The notes beneath the pieces are model-generated. The model saw only the letters and a list, made by a program, of their open reading frames with translations. It made no database searches and was not told the origin of the DNA. Source: Dama dama (Eukaryota; Chordata; Mammalia; Artiodactyla; Cervidae). From it: a stretch of 64,000 nucleotides of DNA. Each line of letters starts with the position of its first letter. Within the stretch, counting starts at the first letter, position 1. The stretch covers positions 61,966,001 through 62,030,000 of the forward strand of contig NC_083691.1 of the NCBI RefSeq assembly GCF_033118175.1, read 5' to 3'. Shown here one piece after another: positions 33,542-44,269 of the stretch. The translations under genes and the position numbers were made by a program.

Positions 33542-34079
33542 TTTATATGCTTGTGTTTTGAGGAGGTGAGTGGAGAATAGACATGAAAATGAAAAAAGTT
33601 ATTAATAGTACAAATCCTCCTCACAGCTGATAATGGAAAATCAGTAGCATGGTCATTATATACAAGCAAATGAATTTTGATCTCTTTACTCTTTCACGAA
33701 ACTAAATTAGTTCTCTTCCTTTAGGTTTTTCCCTTGATCAGAATTTTAGGGAAATTGGATAATAGTGAAAGTTAGGGGAACATTATATTAATGTCTCCTT
33801 GAACGATGAAATAAGAATAAAAATGATATAATAATCTGCACAAGTACACTTAATTATGAATCATTAGCTTGTTTCATTCATTCATTCAACACCTGCTTAT
33901 TGAGCACTGGACACTATTGGGCAAACACTATGACTGTTTGGGACATTAATATGAACTTGGCAGTCTCTTCTCACATTGTGGTTGATGATGAACCTTATTT
34001 TCTGAAACAATGAAATGATTCTCCCAGCATAAAACCTGTCTCATAGGCTCGGTTCAGTTAAGTGTTTACTGAAAAAAGT
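33542..34079. other. Unique sequence, no gene seen
   Basis: Non-repetitive. 'tttcattcattcattcaaca' at about 33870 is a common start of an ancient mammalian repeat, not extended enough to annotate firmly. Confidence 0.35.
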
Positions 34080-34346
34080 CATTGTTTCCCAAAGTGTGCT
34101 CTGTGGAACACCAGCCTGGAAGTGCTCTGGTGAAAAATAATGAGGAAGAGATTCCTGGTCAAAATGTTTGGAAAATAGTAGCTATTATTTTTATCTCTTG
34201 AGGATTCAGAAAGCATAGTTCTATATTTAAGGCTCTGAGAATTTTATTTAATCCAGCATCTCCAAAACTCATTTAATTGGGATACCTTTTTTTAAGTAAA
34301 CTTAATAACCCCCAAGGAACACATGTTAGGGAATACCAGGCTAAAT
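34080..34346 (+). mobile_element. hAT-Charlie-like DNA transposon relic
   Basis: Left end 'cattgtttcccaaagtgtgc' with 'tctgtggaacaccagcctgg', right end 'ccaaggaacacatgttaggg' and 'aatacc'. Reverse complement of the right end resembles the left end, as in hAT-Charlie MER elements that start 'cagtgtttcccaaagtgtg'. Strongly decayed; subfamily and target duplication not resolved. Confidence 0.55.
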
Positions 34347-34513
34347 GAAAGTGAAAATCAATGTTAAAAAGACCTCTAATAGTTTAAACAAACCATGGAA
34401 ACCTTCAGTTCCTCCCCTGACTGCATGACGGAGGTCCCATCCCTCAGGGGCCTCATTATTGTCTTCTTGACAGAAGAAGAAATGTTGGCTCAGTATTAAT
34501 AGTAATATTGGAA

Positions 34514-34617
34514 TATATATATATACACACACATGTATGCACATATATAAAACACACATATGCACATATATGTATATAATGCATATATATGCACATATTC
34601 ATATACACATATATATA
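34514..34617. repeat. Compound (TA)/(CA)/(TATG) microsatellite
   Basis: About 100 bp of alternating pyrimidine-purine sequence: (at)n, (ac)n, 'atgcacatatat' and 'atatatgcacat' units. Open frames reported across it are composed of Tyr/Ile/Cys/Met repeats and are not genes. Confidence 0.92.
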
Positions 34618-36863
34618 GTTTATAAAGCAAAACATCACTAGACAAAAACACACCAATCTTAAAAACCACCCCACTGTAGTTCTTATGGAATCACACTTGA
34701 AGCAAATTCTAGATATATTTCTATCCCAAGTCACCTCTACAATTTTTATATTATTAACCACATGAGTAGAATTTAATGGGAATAACTCAAATGAAACTTG
34801 CCCTCACACTACCTTTGATTGTCAGTTTCCATTTGCTGAATGGCATTGATAGGGGTTCTACTTGAAACCCGTCCGAAGTCTTTGAGGATTCCTTCTGTGT
34901 TTAAGACGTATGAATCAAGGTTAATTGAAGAAAAATGAGAGAAAATGTGTTTTTATGTTGCTCTGATAAATCTGTGGCCAGGCAGTAATTGCAAAACAAT
35001 ACATAGGTGAGAAATAGGAGCTGACAACTCAAAGTAGTGAATGCTGATTGTATGGAATTACATTATGGCACTGGATAACTCAGCCCCTTGTCTATCACAT
35101 GCTTCCTTGGGAAATACTTGGAAACCAGGTGCATATTTCTGTATCTATTATTTTAGTTATACAGGTAGTTTGTTGAACAGGACTTTTATTTTTGGCTCCC
35201 AAAGTTGACTTCATTCCCTGAGCAGTGTAACTTGAGTTTCTTTCATGTATAGCCCTGTTAGAAGCTCCATGAAATTTTTCCTTTTTTCCTTTTCCTTCTG
35301 GATATTGTTGCCACTGTCAAATGGGAAATACATAGAAATAGGAGATTAAAAATGTAAATTTTATAAACAGAAATCAAAGGTCCTAAATCCTTAGCAAAGA
35401 AAAGCCAACATAAGTAAGAACATTAAAAAACATACATAAATAGTGCTTCCAGGCTGAATATGTTAAATAATTCAGCAGTTAAGTCATAAGCGTTCTTAAA
35501 CTTAAGTATAAAAATGCCCTTGACAATATTTCACAGCCATGCATTTCTTTAAAATATTTAGCATTCTCATTAAAGAGAATGACTTTAGTTTATATATTAG
35601 TTACACTCTTGCTTGTTAATATGAAGGAATTTAGGAGCAAAAAGCATTCTTATGTATATAAGCAAAAGGCAATTTACATACAAAGTTGGACAACTATTCA
35701 CTTTTTATTTATTTCTGGATCATCAGCATCTACGTATAGCTATACAGCATTTAAACAAATTTGTTTCTTAATGTGCAGTATTAATATTCTCTGCCCCAAA
35801 GTGCCATTTGCTAATGCCATTGAAAGACAGGTTCCTTCAAAGCTACATGGAAGTCCCTGCTTTAGAAAGACTTAATGAACCTTACATTTTTTGGAATACT
35901 GCACAGTGTAATGCCTATTACATATTCATTGCTAGAATGGAAGATTTCCTTTAACTCTGAGCTTCCTGGTCTAGTTCTCTGTAAAACATTGTCAAAAGTC
36001 ACCAGAGACTTTCGTGGAAAATTGTGACTCTTGATAGCAGAATGTAATGGGGAGGTTTAGAGTAGAGAAGCCAGGAGCCGATTGCCCCACAGGGAGACGT
36101 TCTGACAGACAAATGGATGGATAATACAATTTTTGACATAATGGGATGAAAAAGTTTATGCCAGAAAGAACTGAATTAAAGTTATTACTTTCAAAGAAAG
36201 TCTGAAGTTTGAAATCATCAGAATTTCCAATGTGTGCTTCATTTGACTGCTGGTATGCAGAAAAGATTTTAAAACAGAGATGCTGTTAACTGATTTATAG
36301 AGTTTACTAACAAGGCGGCCATAAAATTTTAGTTACCTCTTTGGAAATATTCACAACAATAAACACGATGTTCCTTTTTCCTCTCTCATATTTTTAATAA
36401 AGAAAATCTAACATTGTTCTTTTATATTCCTACTTTCTCATTACAAAATTCAGACAGATAGTATTCAGAGCTGGGGGATACACTTCTGGGGCATAGAAGA
36501 ATGGGAGATACCATGGTGTGGCTGTTTACCTTTGTTGAAAGATGCACCATAATATGATGAGGGGATTGGAAATCAGCAGTAATGACTGGGCAGCAGGCCT
36601 CTGCAGGTGTGGTGAGGACTAATTTGAGAGTTACCACCCATCTCTCCTTTATAGTTACTCTGTGTGACTCTAGGGTGCCAGCACCAAGAAGTAGCAGCAA
36701 ATACAGCCACCCCTAATAGTCAGCTCTGAGTAATTGGAAAGATAATGCTACCGTCATTCTCCTAATGTTCTCCATTTTATTTCAGATGCTTTAAAAAATC
36801 ACATAATCCCATAACTGGCTTTCATTATACTCTATCTTGTTCATGTTTAAATTAGATCATACT
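34618..36863. other. Unique, repeat-poor AT-rich block
   Basis: Over two kilobases with no recognisable interspersed repeat. The 98-codon frame at 35579-35875 (+) and the 92-codon frame at 36422-36700 (-) have no domain. The long absence of transposon debris may mean constraint, but one sequence cannot show it. Confidence 0.4.
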
Positions 36864-36873
36864 ATCATTTCAC

Positions 36874-37540
36874 ATACAAAGCACTAAGATCATGGCATCT
36901 GGTCCCATCACTTCATGACAAATAGATGACAATGGAAACAGTGAGAAAATTTGTTTTCTTGGACTCCAAAATCATTGCAAATGGTGACTGCAGCCATGAA
37001 ATTAAAAGACACTTGTTCCTTGGAAGAAAAACTATGACCAACCTAGACAGCATATTAAAAAGCAGAGACATTACTTTGCCAACAAAGATTCGTCTAGTCA
37101 GAACTATGGTTTTTCCAGTAGTCATGTATAGATGTGAGAGTTGGACCATAAAGAAAGCTGAGTGCCAAAGAATTAATTCTTTTGAACTGTGGTATTGGGG
37201 AAGACTCTTCAGAGTCCCTTGGACTGCAAGGATATCTAACCAGTCAATCCTAAAGGAAATCAGGCCTGAATATTCAGTAGAAGGACTGATGCTGAAGCTC
37301 CAATACTTTGGGCACCTGATACAAAGAACTGACTCACTGGAAAAGACCCTGGTGCTGGGAAAGATGGAAGGCAGGAGGAGAAGGGGATGACAGAGGAGGA
37401 GGTGGTTGGATGGCATCACCAACTCAACAGACATGAGTTTGAGCAAGCTCCGGGAGATGGTGATGGACAGGGAAGCCTGCCGTCCTGCAGTCCGTGGCGT
37501 ATCAAAGAGTCAGACAGGCCTGACCAACTGAACTGAACTG
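36874..37540 (+). mobile_element. BovB LINE 3' piece with 10-bp TSD
   Basis: Sense BovB from 'aagatcatggcatctggtcc' through 'gcatattaaaaagcagagac' and 'gacagggaagcctgccgtcc' to the 'ctgaactgaactg' tail. 'atcatttcac' at 36864-36873 and 37541-37550 is the target duplication. The copy was therefore truncated at insertion, keeping about 0.67 kb of ORF2 C-terminus plus the 3' tail. Confidence 0.96.
36926..37390 (+). pseudogene. BovB ORF2 C-terminal remnant
   Basis: A 154-codon open frame within the BovB piece encodes the region after the reverse-transcriptase palm of the RTE ORF2 protein: 'NGDCSHEIKRHLFLGRK', 'TNLDSILKSRDITLPTK', 'MYRCESWTIKKAE', 'NQSILKEIRPEYS', 'LKLQYFGHLIQRTDSLEKT'. The frame stops at 'GRRRRG' (tga at 37388-37390), short of the usual end. 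No endonuclease or catalytic RT motifs are present, so it cannot be active. Its start codon is incidental. Confidence 0.92.
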
Positions 37541-37550
37541 ATCATTTCAC

Positions 37551-37885
37551 CAAGCACAGTACTTTGTGCCTACCCCTGTTTACTTCTTACTTTGTATGGG
37601 TTTTATTCATTTAGTGTCTGTCTCCTTTCTGGGAGGTTCCACGAGACTCACACTATGCCCTTTTTTCTTATCAAGTGCCCACTACCCTGGGATTAGGGAG
37701 ACATAAACTCTCAGCATTGAGCAAGAGAGTGTGTCTTTCATTTTGCACCCTGCATGCCTCATTTATCTCATGCGACCCTTGACTCTGGTGCTATCAGAAT
37801 GCCTGGCATATAACTTGAGCTCAATATATACTTGGCAAATGTCAAAATGCCTTACTAGATGAGTAAAATTTAAAGCATATTATCT
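37551..37885. repeat. Mostly unique; weak L2/MIR-type scrap
   Basis: 'atgcctggcatataacttga' and 'gctcaatatatacttggc' (about 37799-37840) fit the 3' end shared by L2/MIR-type repeats. The rest is non-repetitive. Confidence 0.4.
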
Positions 37886-37897
37886 ATTGTTGGAGTA

Positions 37898-38104
37898 AAA
37901 GTGTTAGTTGCTCAGGCATGTCCAACTATTCGCAACCCCATGGACTGTAGTCCACCAGACTCCTCTGTCCATGGAATTCTCCAGGCAAGTATACAGGAAT
38001 GGGCTGCCATTTTCTTCTCCAGGGTAACTTCCCAATCCAGGGCCTGAACCCGGGTTTCCTGCATTAGAGGCAGATTCTTTACCATCTGAGCCACCGGGAA
38101 AACC
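37898..38104 (-). mobile_element. Bov-tA SINE, antisense, with TSD
   Basis: Reverse Bov-tA: 'gttagttgctcaggcatgtc', 'cccatggactgtagtccacc', 'ttctccaggcaagtatacag', 'cagattctttaccatctgag', 'ccaccgggaaaacc'. Flanking 'attgttggagta' at 37886-37897 and 38105-38116 is exact over 12 bp. Confidence 0.96.
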
Positions 38105-38116
38105 ATTGTTGGAGTA

Positions 38117-38929
38117 GAACCCTTAATAAAATTGTTCTCTTGCCCTCAACATTTTAGAAGGTAGACAATCATCATCATATTGCGTCTACCAGAAATATGT
38201 TTCATTTAATTACATAGGAAAAGGGAACACTCAAACTTAGTGAGGGGGTGTATCTTAAACAGTAGAAAGCATTTGCCACTCCTGGACTCAGACCGTAGAG
38301 CTCTTATGATCCAAAGTAAGAGTTGCTTTCTAAGTAATGGCTTAAAAACCATAGTTCTTTAAAATTAAGTATATAGAATTATGAATATCAAAAGAAAACA
38401 GGAAAGGAAAATCAAGGGAAAAAAGAAAGAATAGAAAATAAAAGGATACAGAGGAAAGAGCAAAAATTCATGAATTCGTAAACTGGTTGTGTGTATGACA
38501 AGATAATCCAGTGGCATGTATGTTAGCAAGAAATATTCTGACAGTTCAGTGACTAGAAAGCACTTGTGTAGACTCACAGTGCTTACCATTAATAGGGAAG
38601 GGGAGGAAAATGTAGATCCTGGGAAAGCACTACTGTTTAAAATAATACAGGAAATGATAGTGTGATGCCATTTGATTTTTTTTTTTCTATCCAAAATAAC
38701 ATTATTCTAACCAAAATAACCCTAGGCTCAAAATGCCCATCAGATGAATAGATTCTAATTTTTCAACTTGAGCATCACCTGTCAACTTTGATTCTTAAGC
38801 CTTCATTGCAAAGGGGGTATCAGTTTATGACAGTGATATTTAAGAAAAAAAATGTTTTTAGTATTTGAATTAGAAATATCTGCTTGGGAATAAGATGGTA
38901 GACAGTGATGATGATCAACATACAGCAAT
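38117..38929. other. Unique sequence with A-rich purine patch
   Basis: Non-repetitive except an A/G-rich stretch at 38385-38462. The 109-codon - strand frame (38365-38694) crossing that patch is Phe/Ser/Leu-rich because of it and is not credible as a gene. Confidence 0.4.
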
Positions 38930-39110
38930 TTTTACAGTGTTTTATTAAATGCATTATCCAGATTTACTTCATTTGATTCCCATAGGAATCCTATGGCATG
39001 TAGGCACTGGAACAGTCAGAATATCAAAAATGAAACAGAGGTTCGCAGAAGCCCAGCAACTTAACTGAGGTCAACTGGTGAGTACACAGGCTCAGCCACT
39101 CAGTCTTAAA
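38930..39110 (-). repeat. MIR SINE, antisense
   Basis: 'ttgattcccataggaatcct', 'aaaatgaaacagaggttcgc', 'agcaacttaactgaggtcaa' and 'ggctcagccactcagtctt' follow reverse MIR. Confidence 0.68.
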
Positions 39111-40500
39111 ACCAAACGGAAAGAGCATTCCTTTCAGTGCTGTCATTTAAATGTATCTCAGATCACATCACACAGTTGAAACCACTATTGAGGTATTCTA
39201 TAAAGTATAAAGAGCTACAGGCCTGCCTTATGATATTTTAATTTCATATGTGTGCCTTAACACATCATATCCATTAAAAATACTTTAGGGGGTTATTTGA
39301 TGCTTGCTGGGGTGCCTTCCTGGTTTTAAAAGGACACAGCTTGTGTGAATGGAATTCAAACCAATATTTGAGATGACTAAAGAACAGACAACCTAATGTG
39401 AGCTCTTTTTGTATGGAAAAAAATGCCATGTTCTCTTAATTATGACAGGTACAAAAACCACTGTTTTTAGTCAATGCCGCTTGAGTCAGAATCTCACAAA
39501 AGAATGGCTGGACAAGCCAGCAGTGACCAAGGAGAGGCATTGGGCATCTACTGGGGCTGGAGGACAGATTGGCACATTGCTCAGCAGTGTACCGGGTATA
39601 TCTGGATGGCATTTATTGGAAAATGATCCAGTAATAACCTGCCAAAGCCCTTAAACAAAAGTCCTTGTGCCCAGTATCAACTGTTCAGCCTCTAACTGTT
39701 CAGTGGACATTCTCTCTGGGATGAGTTTCAGCCATGTCAGCCCCCAAAGTGCAGTAAGCAAAACCACAAGGTGTGAGAGAGACACACAAAATCATGTGAC
39801 TGCAAAGCATCAGAGGGAAGTAACACCATGAACAAGAGATTGCCAAGGGTGGCCTAACAATATAGTATAGGCTGCCCACAGGGGTGTTGTTGCTATTCAC
39901 AAACAGTTGACATCTGCCACCTAGACCAGAAATCATTTGGAGACCCCAGAACACGGTAGAAAGAGAATGGCATGCCAAAAAAGTCAGGGGAAGAATCTTG
40001 TATTCCAGGAGAGAAAAAGAATTAGAAGGCTTATAGTATCTCAACAGTCTCTCTCTCTCTGTAGCTCTCTTTCCCTCACTTTCTATCCCCCCAGTCAGAT
40101 ACACACATACCTGCTTATATAAATTTATGTGTACTCAAGTATGTATGAATAGAAAAGCATACAAGATAGAAAAACAAGTTGCACCTGTCCAGTGCCAAGC
40201 AACTATGTGGTTAACTGCTTTTGGATTTCATGTCCTATGTTGGGGAAAAACTAAATCAGTTCTCACTGGATTTTCAAACAGTCATGTACCATTAATGGGG
40301 AGCATCACAACCGACAAAAGTCAGACCCAAAGTGGCCCCTTACTTTATTTGAAGACTTGGTCCAGTACATGGACATTATGTTGTCCACATGCAGAGATGC
40401 ATGCCAACTGGTCCCTTGGTAACTCTTTACCCTGGTGATCCTGAGAAATTTAAATTTTGTCCAGAAGGGGAATTTGGAAACCCCTTGATGTAGTAAATTA
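39111..40500. other. Unique sequence, no gene seen
   Basis: Non-repetitive, with a short (ct)n run at 40048-40060. Frames of 134 (39700-40104, -) and 103 codons (40127-40438, +) lack any domain or splice context. Confidence 0.4.
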
Positions 40501-40506
40501 TTGAAA

Positions 40507-40821
40507 ATGAAAGTGAAAGTCGTTCAGTCGTGTCCAACTCTTAGTGACCCTGTGGACTATACAGTCCATAGAATTCTCCAGGCCAGAATGCTGGAGTGGG
40601 TAGCCTTTCCCTTCTCCAGGGGATCTTCCCAATGCAGGGATTGAACCAAGGTCTCCTGCATTGCAGGTGGATTCTTTACCAGCTGAGCCACAAGGGAAGC
40701 CTGAGAATACTGGAGTGGGTAGCCTAACCCTTCTCCAGTGGATCTTCCCAACCCAGGAATCGAACCAGGGTCTCCTGCATTGCAGGTGGATTCTTTACCA
40801 ACTGAGCTATCAGGGAAGCCC
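40507..40821 (-). mobile_element. Bov-tA SINE with duplicated tRNA-like head, antisense
   Basis: Body first ('agtcgttcagtcgtgtccaa', 'ttctccaggccagaatgctg'), then a head (to 'gagccacaagggaagcc', about 40701), then a second copy of the end-body plus head ('gagaatactggagtgggtag' ... 'gagctatcagggaagccc'). The two head units are about 120 bp each and very similar but not identical. This layout matches a known long Bov-tA subfamily, I believe Bov-tA1. Confidence 0.92.
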
Positions 40822-41885
40822 ATTACCTGGTTTAGAAATGGCACTGCTTCAGATGACAAGCAACGTCTGCATGTTGGGTTCCAGGAGTCTTTTAATAGAA
40901 GCAAGTCCATCATATTACAGCAGGTTATCTATGAGAGATGCAGGCTGAGAAACCACACAAGGGAGGCACCAGTGACCCAGCTCCATAGAGAAAAGTTGAG
41001 TCCAGGTGAAGTCCTGGAGAACCAGATTTGAAGAGTAGCATATATGTGGCTGTACCTAGTGGAAATTCCATGTGAGACCTGTGTTTCACCCTTCTAATGC
41101 TTTGAAAACACAAACCTCCCTTCACTTGGGAACTTCTGCATTCCCAAGTCTTTTTCATTCTTGGTAGGTTTTTATTATTTAATTTGTTGATTATTAGGTG
41201 TTTTCTTGGACCTTTGCTATGATGTTATATGATTATGTTTGGCTGAGAAGAGTGCCTAGGATCAAACTGATTTCATGAGAACCATAAAAACATCCCTGAG
41301 GGGCCTCAGTAAGGATGCTGAATCTTCTTCTTCAATCCTTGGGAAATGGCAGGCTACTCCCTGGGCCTTAGGGGACATGCCCCTTTACTCTCTGTTTTCA
41401 TCAGTCCTTCTCTATAGCAGAGGTGGGGGCAAAAGTTGTTCATGAGATGCCAGCTGGGCTCTGCCAGCCTGGCACTGTGAGGCAGTCACTCACACTTTCT
41501 ATGCCTGGGCTTCTCTGGCAGAAAATGGGAAGATAGGAACTGTAGTTTTCTAAGCTCCTGGGTGTTCTCCTGTTCTGACTCCTATGCTATCTAAGCCAGT
41601 TTTATTTAAAACATTCCTGACACCAAATGTGTGGCCCTTTTCATATCAACAGCCAATCCTCCAATTCTCCTGCATCAACTGCATGCCCAATAATTCAGTT
41701 CCATTTAGTTCTGACACGGTGGTTAGTACAGGGCCACAGGTTCAGGGCTCAGTCCCATAGACTGTCCTCGCTTCTGGTCTTCCAATACCAATCCCAGTAC
41801 TTCTGACCAACTGACTATACAGTCAGGGGGTCCTGTGACCCTCACTTAAGGTTTGATAATTCCTTAGAATTACTTACAGACTTCA
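40822..41885. other. Unique sequence, no gene seen
   Basis: Non-repetitive. Short overlapping open frames without domains; no RNA gene or transposon seen. Confidence 0.4.
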
Positions 41886-42109
41886 TGCTTAGCTGCTAAG
41901 TTGCTTCAGTTGCGTCTGACTCTCTGTGACCCTATGGATTGTAGTCCACCAGGCTCCTCTGCCCATGGGATTCTCCAGGCAAGAATACTGGAGTGGGTTG
42001 CCATACCCTCCTCCAGGGGATCTTCCCAACCAGAGATTTAAGTCACATCTCTTACTTCTCCGGTATCAGCAGGAAGGTTCTTTACCACTAGCGCCACCTG
42101 GGAAGCCCC
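41886..42109 (-). mobile_element. Bov-tA SINE, antisense
   Basis: 'gctgctaagttgcttcagtt', 'gattgtagtccaccaggctc', 'ttctccaggcaagaatactg', 'ccaggggatcttcccaacc', then a partly scrambled head and 'gcgccacctgggaagcccc'. No firm target duplication ('cagacttca' / 'gagacctca' is too weak). Confidence 0.93.
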
Positions 42110-42187
42110 AGAGACCTCAAAGAAGTGCTTTACTTGCTCTTCTTGCTTTAGTATCAAGGACACAGGAACAGCCAGTGGGTGGGAGAT

Positions 42188-42209
42188 GGGGGTGGGGGTG
42201 GGGGTGGGG
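42188..42209 (+). repeat. (GGGGGT)n tract, G-quadruplex candidate
   Basis: Four consecutive G runs (5, 5, 5 and 4 G) separated by single T bases. It fits the canonical G-quadruplex pattern with one-base loops, which favours a parallel fold. Confidence 0.93.
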
Positions 42210-43149
42210 ACAGTGCATGGAGCTTCCCTTCTCATTGGTGTGCAACTCTTCAAGCACCTCACTGTGTTCTTCAACCCAGAAGCTCTCTAAATTCTGTCAT
42301 TTAGGGGTTTTATATAGGTTCCCTTCTGTGGACATGATTGATTCATTCACTGGCCTTTTGGGATGAACTCAATCTCCAGCCTCTCTCCCTTCCTCTGAGG
42401 TCCTGAGGTGAGGCAGAAAGGATTGGCCTTTCTCATGACAACCCCCATCTGAAGCCATCTAGAAGCATCCAGAGTCATCTTATTAGCATATCAATGACAT
42501 TATCACTCCTGAGATTTCAAGGGTTTTAAGAGCTGTGTGTAAGAAGCTGCCAAAGACAAAAACTGAATATTTACTTGTTCTGCCATGCTACCCATTGAAG
42601 AAACTCCTCCCACATGACTACCTTTTTCACCTTCTATTCCATGCCCTGTGCTGTTAGAGCATCCTTGAATTCAGCTACTCCTCTGGGTCCTCTTTCTGAG
42701 TGTTCTACCTCAGCACTGCATTCCTCCTTTCCCCTTTGTCTCTGGGCAGGAGGACGGTGACTCCATGCCATGACTCAGAGCCCAGTCTTCCCAAAGGCTC
42801 CCAGATTGGCTTTCAGAGGGCTAGTGCATCGCAGCAGGAGATGGGAAAAAGAGCAATGAATAGAGGGAAGTCTTCTCTTCTGTCATTACCAGAGGCGTCA
42901 TCAGCCTCAAACAACTGAGAAGGGTGTGACCCTCAGTCTGGCACCACTGAAAAAGTTTCTCAAAAGCCCTTGTTTCTGCCCTCTGGGGGCACAGACAACA
43001 GGTAACAGCACAAGTAACACAGATAGGGAACATACATACACAGGCAACAGTAGTTGTACAAGCATCAAATAATTAACCACACTTACTAAACAGGTAAAAA
43101 GAACAGTTGACAAAACACAGGCCAGGACTCTGGATCAGGGGGTGCTCTG
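42210..43149. other. Unique sequence, no gene seen
   Basis: Non-repetitive; short overlapping open frames only. Confidence 0.4.
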
Positions 43150-43240
43150 TGACTAAAGGGAATAAATCACTTGGCCCTTCTGTGACTTTGTGAAATGAGG
43201 GCAGTGATAACCCCATCTCAGAGCTCAAAGATAAAGAATA
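43150..43240 (+). repeat. MIR-like fragment
   Basis: 'aataaatcacttggcccttc', 'tgtgactttgtgaaatgagg' and 'gcagtgataaccccatctca' fit the MIR core in sense orientation. It lies within the 159-codon minus-strand frame 43073-43552, one reason that frame is rejected. Confidence 0.6.
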
Positions 43241-43702
43241 AGAGTACACCAGGACAGGTGGCCACGAAGTACTAGATGATATGAAGGACATCTTGGCTCT
43301 GGGAGAACAGTACTGAGCACTCATGGCAGGTACTGTGTTGGTTATGTCCATGACCGGTGATTTTGGAGAAAGGCAGACGTGGATACACAGGTTACTACTG
43401 TGAGGCAAGATGGGAATCAGTCTTGAGTAGGGGATACTGGAAGTCCTCTGTGACATTAATTCATCACCTATCTCCATCCTCCTCAACCTCTCTGTCTCGT
43501 TATTGCCCTGAGGCCCCCTCTCCCTGGCAGTCTCTCTCCTCTTGATTTCCAAATCATGGCAATATCTTGATTTTCCTAGCTCTCACTTTCAAGCTCGGTG
43601 TTATAAGTAGTTTTTTTAAAATTGTGGACACATATTCTTTGTAATTATAATATGTAAATGGATGAATGATGTTCTGTAATGTGGATACATTGTGCTTTAC
43701 AT
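43241..43702. other. Unique sequence, no gene seen
   Basis: Non-repetitive up to the Bov-A insertion. No convincing open frame. Confidence 0.4.
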
Positions 43703-43714
43703 AACCATTCTTGT

Positions 43715-43848
43715 TGGAGAAGGAAATGGCAACCCACTCCAGTGTTCTTTGCCTGAAGAATCCCAGGGATGGGCGAGCCTGATGGGCTGCCGTCTATCGG
43801 GTCACACAGAGCCGGACACGACTGAAGCGACTTAGCAGCAGCAGCAGC
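43715..43848 (+). mobile_element. Bov-A monomer SINE with 12-bp TSD
   Basis: 'tggagaaggaaatggcaacc', 'agaatcccagggatgggcga', 'gcctgatgggctgccgtcta', 'gccggacacgactgaagcga' and a (agc)n tail. Exact flanks 'aaccattcttgt' at 43703-43714 and 43849-43860. It corresponds to the 3' monomer of Bov-A2, inserted alone. Confidence 0.96.
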
Positions 43849-44201
43849 AACCATTCTTGTGGGTAGGTATTTAGGTTGATTCTGTTTTCACTCCTTCAAT
43901 AGGTGAACAGGTAAGAGAATATGCAATGTTTTGTGCAGTGCAGGGGTCTGAACCTGTATCCCTTATGGCTAGTCACATGTAAGAACTGTTCCATCACCTC
44001 CCTAACTTCATTTGTGTCATTTGTCAATGCTTCTTGCTTCCACTCTTCTATGTCAACCCTCAAAGTCTAGACCTCCATCTTATTTCTTTTTTACTGTGAT
44101 TCTCTTCCAAATGGACTGTAGAAGCCTCAAAAGCAACTCAACTGAGGGCTCTCAAATATTAATAGATACCTGTCCCTGAAATCCCATTCAGCCATCCAGA
44201 C

Positions 44202-44231
44202 TACCATCCATCCATCCATCTATCTACCCAT
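44202..44231. repeat. (CATC)n microsatellite
   Basis: Imperfect tetranucleotide array of 'catc' and 'tatc' units, about seven units. Confidence 0.85.
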
Positions 44232-44269
44232 CAATTATGGGGCCCCACAACATACCCCATTTATGCGCT

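Noticed and set aside
36913..37446. 177-codon minus-strand frame
   Set aside because: Antisense shadow of the BovB ORF2 remnant at 36926-37390; very similar shadows occur over the other BovB copies (50199-50648).
40507..40821. CRISPR-like or satellite array from the repeated SINE head
   Set aside because: Only two units of a known SINE head; no regular spacers and no associated genes. Eukaryotic DNA.
41886..42109. Target duplication 'cagacttca'/'gagacctca' around the Bov-tA
   Set aside because: Two mismatches in nine bases; not better than chance in this sequence.
43073..43552. 159-codon minus-strand frame
   Set aside because: No domain, biased composition and overlap with a MIR-like fragment; no splice or promoter context. 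Treated as chance, though a transcript search would settle it.
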